The notes under the pieces: generated by a model
The model's input: only the letters and a program-made list of their open reading frames with translations
The model's database searches: none
What the model was told of the DNA's origin: nothing
Program-made: the position numbers and the translations under genes
Source: Shewanella khirikhana
GTDB lineage: Bacteria; Pseudomonadota; Gammaproteobacteria; Enterobacterales; Shewanellaceae
NCBI RefSeq assembly: GCF_003957745.1
Contig: NZ_CP020373.1
Location: 3,023,501 to 3,087,500, forward strand
Direction: 5' to 3'
Length of the DNA stretch: 64,000 nucleotides
In this document: one piece after another, positions 60,706-64,000 of the stretch
Position numbering within the stretch: the first letter of the stretch is position 1
Layout: the number at the start of each line of letters is the position of its first letter

Positions 60706-61434
60706 TCAGATTTCGTAGTGCAGACCACACTCGCGCTTCATGCCATTAAAGCGGGTGTCTTCTTCACTCATGCCAAGCTCCAGCGGCTTGGTGGAGTGAG
60801 TATCGCCCACGGACACATAGCCCTGCTCCCACAGCGGGTGATAAGGCAACTCGAACTTGGTCAGGTATTCATGCACATCCTTGTTGCTCCACTCGATAAT
60901 TGGCAGCAATTTGAAGCGATTACCATGAATGGCAAGAATGGGCAGGCCTTCGCGGGTCGATGCCTGGGTGCGGCGAAGGCCGGCAAACCAGGTACCCACT
61001 TCCAGCTCTTCCAGCGCCCTTTGCATAGGCTCAACCTTGTTGATGCGGTTGTAGCGCTCAAGGCCGTCCAGTCCCTGCTCCCACAGCTTACCGAAGCGGG
61101 CTTCCTGCCAGGCAGCGGTTAGCGGGGCGCGGTACACCTTGAGGTTCAGCTTGAGGCGTTCGGTCAGCTCATCGATAAAGCGGTAGGTTTCCGGGAACAA
61201 ATACCCGGTATCGGTCAGCACCACAGGCACATCGCTTTTTACCTGCGTTACCAAATGCAGCATCACCGCCGCCTGGATACCAAAACTGGAGCTTAAAATA
61301 TGCTCGCCGGGTAATTCACGCAGCGCAAATTCAACCCGCTCGGCAGGCGTGGCCTTGGCCAGCTGCAGATTGATGTCCGCAAGCGCGGCCGTTTGCTCGG
61401 CTGCGTCCAGACTAAGTAAATCGTGATAATTCAT
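60706..61434 (-). CDS. cysH: Phosphoadenylyl-sulfate reductase
   Basis: The 243-residue protein has S-S-S-F-G-I-Q-A-A (near 49), V-L-T-D-T-G-Y-L-F-P-E and the C-terminal catalytic E-C-G-L-H (Cys238). It reduces PAPS to sulfite using thioredoxin. The ATG at 61434 has GGAGAT upstream and is used over a longer frame. It is last in cysJ-cysI-cysH, with a hairpin after cysI. Confidence 0.94.
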   Translation of the reverse strand: MNYHDLLSLDAAEQTAALADINLQLAKATPAERVEFALRELPGEHILSSSFGIQAAVMLHLVTQVKSDVPVVLTDTGYLFPETYRFIDELTERLKLNLKVYRAPLTAAWQEARFGKLWEQGLDGLERYNRINKVEPMQRALEELEVGTWFAGLRRTQASTREGLPILAIHGNRFKLLPIIEWSNKDVHEYLTKFELPYHPLWEQGYVSVGDTHSTKPLELGMSEEDTRFNGMKRECGLHYEI

Positions 61435-61501
61435 GCTTATCTCCAAGGGTTCTGGCGTCGCTAGAGGTCTTGGCACCGGCCATAGGGCCGCCAAAACAAA
61501 C

Positions 61502-61522
61502 GGGGGAAGCCTTGCTTCCCCC
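61502..61522 (-). terminator. Hairpin between cysI and cysH
   Basis: The perfect stem GGGGGAAGC/GCTTCCCCC with a 3-base loop is followed on the minus strand by a broken T tract (GTTTGTTTT). It may lower cysH expression or stabilise cysJI mRNA. Confidence 0.5.
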
Positions 61523-61531
61523 TGACTGGTC

Positions 61532-63247
61532 TCAGGCGTGGAAGTCGGTTTTACTGACTTTCACTTCGGCAACAACACCCACCCGAATAACAAAATCACC
61601 AAAACATTCACCTGGGTTACGCTCAACTGACCAGCGGCCAATCAAGGTATCCAGTGCAGCCAGAATTTCCGCTTCGGCTACGTTATCCAAATACAATTTC
61701 GGAATACGGGTACCCGCAGTGTTACCGCCTAGATAAAGGTTGTATTTGCCAGGACCACGGCCCACTAAACCGGCTTCTGCCAACATGGCGCGGCCGCAGC
61801 CATTCGGGCAGCCCACGACGCGCAGGATGATATGGTCATCGGCAATGCCGTGCTTGCTCAAAATCCCTTCAACGTGGGTGACCAGGGTTGGCAGGTAACG
61901 TTCGGCTTCTGCCATCGCCAGCGGACAGGTTGGCAGTGACACGCAAGCCATCGAGTTTTTACGCTGAGTAGTCACGTTTTCCAACAAACCATGACTGCGC
62001 GCCAGTTGCTCAATCTGCGCTTTATCTTCGGCTGCAACCCCTGCGATGACCAGGTTCTGGTTTGCCGTCATGCGAAGATCGCCTTTATGCACTTTGGCAA
62101 TTTCAGCCACACCCGTTTTCAGCGGCTTACCCGGGTAATCGAGCAGACGGCCGTTTTCGATAAAGAGTGTTAAATGGTGCTTACCATCTATGCCTTCCAC
62201 CCAACCAAAGCGATCGCCACGGTGGGTAAATTCGTAAGGACGGCTTGGGCCAAAGGCCACGCCAACCCGTTGTTCCACTTCAGATTTGAAAGCGTCTACG
62301 CCGATACGATCTATGGTGTATTTGGTTTTGGCATTTTTGCGGTTAACCCGATCGCCGTAGTCACGCTGCACTGTCACCACGTGCTCTGCGACTTTCAGCA
62401 CATGCTCAAGACCGATAAAGCCCAAATCTTCTGCCCGGCGCGGATAAGTGGTTTTATCGCCGTGGGTCATCGCGAGGCCGCCACCAACCAACACGTTAAA
62501 ACCAACCAGCTGGCCATTTTCGGCGATAGCGACAAAGTTCAAGTCGTTGGCGTGAACATCGACATCGTTATGCGGCGGGATCACCACAGTGGTTTTAAAC
62601 TTACGCGGCAGGTAGCTATCACCCAGCACCGGCTCAGTTTCCGTGGTTTCTACTTTTTCTTCGCCCAGCCAAATCTCGGCATAGGCGCGGGTTTTTGGCA
62701 GCAAATGTTCAGAGATTTTCGCAGCCCACTCATAAGCTTGCTGGTGCAACTCCGATTCCACAGGGTTTGAGGTACAGAGCACGTTGCGGTTTACGTCACC
62801 TGCGGTGGCAATCGAGTCGATGCCGATTTTATTCAGCATCTGGTGCATCGGCTTGATATCCGGTTTAAACACCCCGTGGAACTGGAAGGTCTGGCGGGTG
62901 GTTAACCGAATTGAGCCATACATGGTGTGCTCGCGGGCAAATTCATCAATCGCCAGCCATTGCTCAGGCTTGATAATCCCGCCGGGCATACGCGCCCGCA
63001 GCATCACATTGTGCAGCGGCTCCAGCTTTTGCTCCGCGCGCTCAGCACGTAAATCGCGGTCATCCTGCTGATACATGCCGTGAAAACGCACCAACATGAA
63101 GTTATCACCGGTAAAACCACCGGTAATCTCGTCTTTTAAATCTGTGGTGATAGTGCCACGCAGATGGTTGCTTTCAGCCTTCAGACGCTCGTTATCAGAC
63201 AGCTGGCCCTGCACCTGCAGTTCAGGTTTAATTGGATATTGGCTCAT
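61532..63247 (-). CDS. cysI: Sulfite reductase hemoprotein subunit
   Basis: A 571-residue assimilatory sulfite reductase beta chain has the siroheme/[4Fe-4S] cysteines in C-V-S-L-P-T-C-P-L and V-G-C-P-N-G-C-G-R, and G-P-G-K-Y-N-L-Y-L-G-G. It reduces sulfite to sulfide with electrons from CysJ. Its ATG overlaps the cysJ stop by one base (TAATG). Confidence 0.95.
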   Translation of the reverse strand: MSQYPIKPELQVQGQLSDNERLKAESNHLRGTITTDLKDEITGGFTGDNFMLVRFHGMYQQDDRDLRAERAEQKLEPLHNVMLRARMPGGIIKPEQWLAIDEFAREHTMYGSIRLTTRQTFQFHGVFKPDIKPMHQMLNKIGIDSIATAGDVNRNVLCTSNPVESELHQQAYEWAAKISEHLLPKTRAYAEIWLGEEKVETTETEPVLGDSYLPRKFKTTVVIPPHNDVDVHANDLNFVAIAENGQLVGFNVLVGGGLAMTHGDKTTYPRRAEDLGFIGLEHVLKVAEHVVTVQRDYGDRVNRKNAKTKYTIDRIGVDAFKSEVEQRVGVAFGPSRPYEFTHRGDRFGWVEGIDGKHHLTLFIENGRLLDYPGKPLKTGVAEIAKVHKGDLRMTANQNLVIAGVAAEDKAQIEQLARSHGLLENVTTQRKNSMACVSLPTCPLAMAEAERYLPTLVTHVEGILSKHGIADDHIILRVVGCPNGCGRAMLAEAGLVGRGPGKYNLYLGGNTAGTRIPKLYLDNVAEAEILAALDTLIGRWSVERNPGECFGDFVIRVGVVAEVKVSKTDFHA

Positions 63248-64000
63248 TAATAAACATCCTTCTGATAACGCTTGCTCTCGCGTAACTCTTCAAAATACTC
63301 GTCGGCTGCTTCTTCAGACAAGCCACCGTGGGTTTGGGCAATCTGTAATAACGCCTGATGTACATCTTTTGCCATCCGGTTGCCGTCACCACAAATATAT
63401 AAGTGCGCACCTTGTTGCAGCCAAGACCAGACTTCGGCGCCTTTGGCAGCCAGTTTGTCCTGCACATACACTTTTTGTGCTTGATCGCGGCTAAATGCCA
63501 CATCCAGGTGGGTTAACACCCCACGCTTCAAGTAGTCCTGAAGCTCCACCTGATATAAGAAATCACGGGTGAAATGCGGATTGCCAAAGAACAGCCAGTT
63601 TTGGCCGGTCGCACCTGCGTTATCACGCTCTTGCAGGAACGCCCTAAACGGCGCAATACCTGTGCCGGGGCCAATCATCAACACTGGCGTATCGGGGCTT
63701 GGCAGGCGGAAGTTGTCATTGTGTTCAACAAAGACTTTTACCGGCTCTCCTTCAGCCAAGCGCTCGGCCAAGAAGCCTGACGCACCACCTAAATGGGTGT
63801 TGCCAAAAGCATCGTAACGCACCACGCCAACGGTTAAATGCACTTCTTCGCCCACTTCGGCCTGGCTTGAGGCGATGGAATACAAACGTGGCTGCACTTT
63901 GCGCAGGCTGTCTACCAGCTGCTGTGCGCTGATGTTGGCAGGGTTTTGCACAATCACATCGGCACTTTGTTTATCGGCCAGATAAGCGCGCAGCGCGTCT
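63247..64000 (-). CDS. cysJ: Sulfite reductase flavoprotein subunit (C-terminal part)
   Basis: Only the C-terminal 250 or so residues are in the window; the gene runs off the right edge. The FAD segment R-L-Y-S-I-A-S-S-Q, the NADPH segments G-P-G-T-G-I-A-P-F-R-A-F and G-D-G-N-R-M-A-K-D-V, and the C-terminal Y-Q-K-D-V-Y identify CysJ. The N-terminal flavodoxin domain is not seen. Confidence 0.94.
   Translation of the reverse strand, partial: DALRAYLADKQSADVIVQNPANISAQQLVDSLRKVQPRLYSIASSQAEVGEEVHLTVGVVRYDAFGNTHLGGASGFLAERLAEGEPVKVFVEHNDNFRLPSPDTPVLMIGPGTGIAPFRAFLQERDNAGATGQNWLFFGNPHFTRDFLYQVELQDYLKRGVLTHLDVAFSRDQAQKVYVQDKLAAKGAEVWSWLQQGAHLYICGDGNRMAKDVHQALLQIAQTHGGLSEEAADEYFEELRESKRYQKDVY

Overview
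The window reads as chromosomal DNA of a marine gammaproteobacterium, most likely Shewanella (inference). The evidence is the lptD-surA-pdxA-ksgA-apaG-apaH order, amgK-murU-djlA divergent from lptD, rplU-rpmA-cgtA divergent from ispB, several families common in that genus (DUF3019, DUF3718, DUF3144), and a fairly GC-rich, densely coded sequence. I saw no rRNA, tRNA, CRISPR array, insertion sequence or prophage. Both ends cut genes: a penicillin-acylase-type lipoprotein on the left and cysJ on the right.

Layout. 0-7.3 kb: the acylase, yjjX, a MarR-GNAT fusion, an aldo/keto reductase, the csdA-csdE sulfur-transfer pair, a divergent M19 dipeptidase and a CPBP protease. 7.3-10.6 kb: a sparsely coded stretch with an unrecognised 388-residue membrane protein and a ToxR/CadC-like membrane regulator. 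10.6-17.5 kb: popT (DUF368), a DUF4442 protein, rsuA, a SufR-like regulator divergent from an FMN reductase and two VOC proteins, a YeaR-like protein, a YcxB-like protein, yhhY and a small secreted protein. 17.5-23.1 kb: an acyl-CoA dehydrogenase, a fused 2-oxoacid dehydrogenase E1 and a FabD-like acyltransferase, divergent from a LysR regulator. 23.2-26.5 kb: MipA, DUF3019 and an RstAB-like two-component system. 26.6-34.4 kb: DUF1289, a DUF4136 lipoprotein, a Ycf46-like ATPase, a YiaV/YiaW pair, purT, and a PepSY-DUF2271-DUF4198 operon with a candidate Fur box. 34.4-45.4 kb: a hydroxyacid dehydrogenase, a beta-barrel protein, djlA, murU and amgK, divergent from the lptD-apaH operon. 45.5-56.6 kb: a chemoreceptor with a sigma-28 promoter, a DUF3718 protein, folA, yjjPB, cgtA, rpmA, rplU, ispB, ung, a DUF3144 protein, a LysE transporter and an S10 peptidase. 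56.8-60.7 kb: a sigma-54 activator gene followed by a complete sigma-54 control region driving a CcoG-like ferredoxin, then a thioredoxin-like protein. 60.7-64 kb: cysH, cysI, cysJ.

The strongest non-routine signal is the sigma-54 unit at 56.76-60.65 kb. It has a 36-bp near-perfect palindrome as a likely activator site, an exact IHF consensus, and a textbook -24/-12 promoter immediately before the ccoG-like gene. A 12-base block from the palindrome also occurs in front of the activator gene. Other points of interest are the three-gene acyl-CoA dehydrogenase/E1/acyltransferase cluster, the orphan membrane protein, and hexamer arrays of the form CTGNNN at three places on the + strand. All functions are inferred from reading the sequence; no searches or computations were run.
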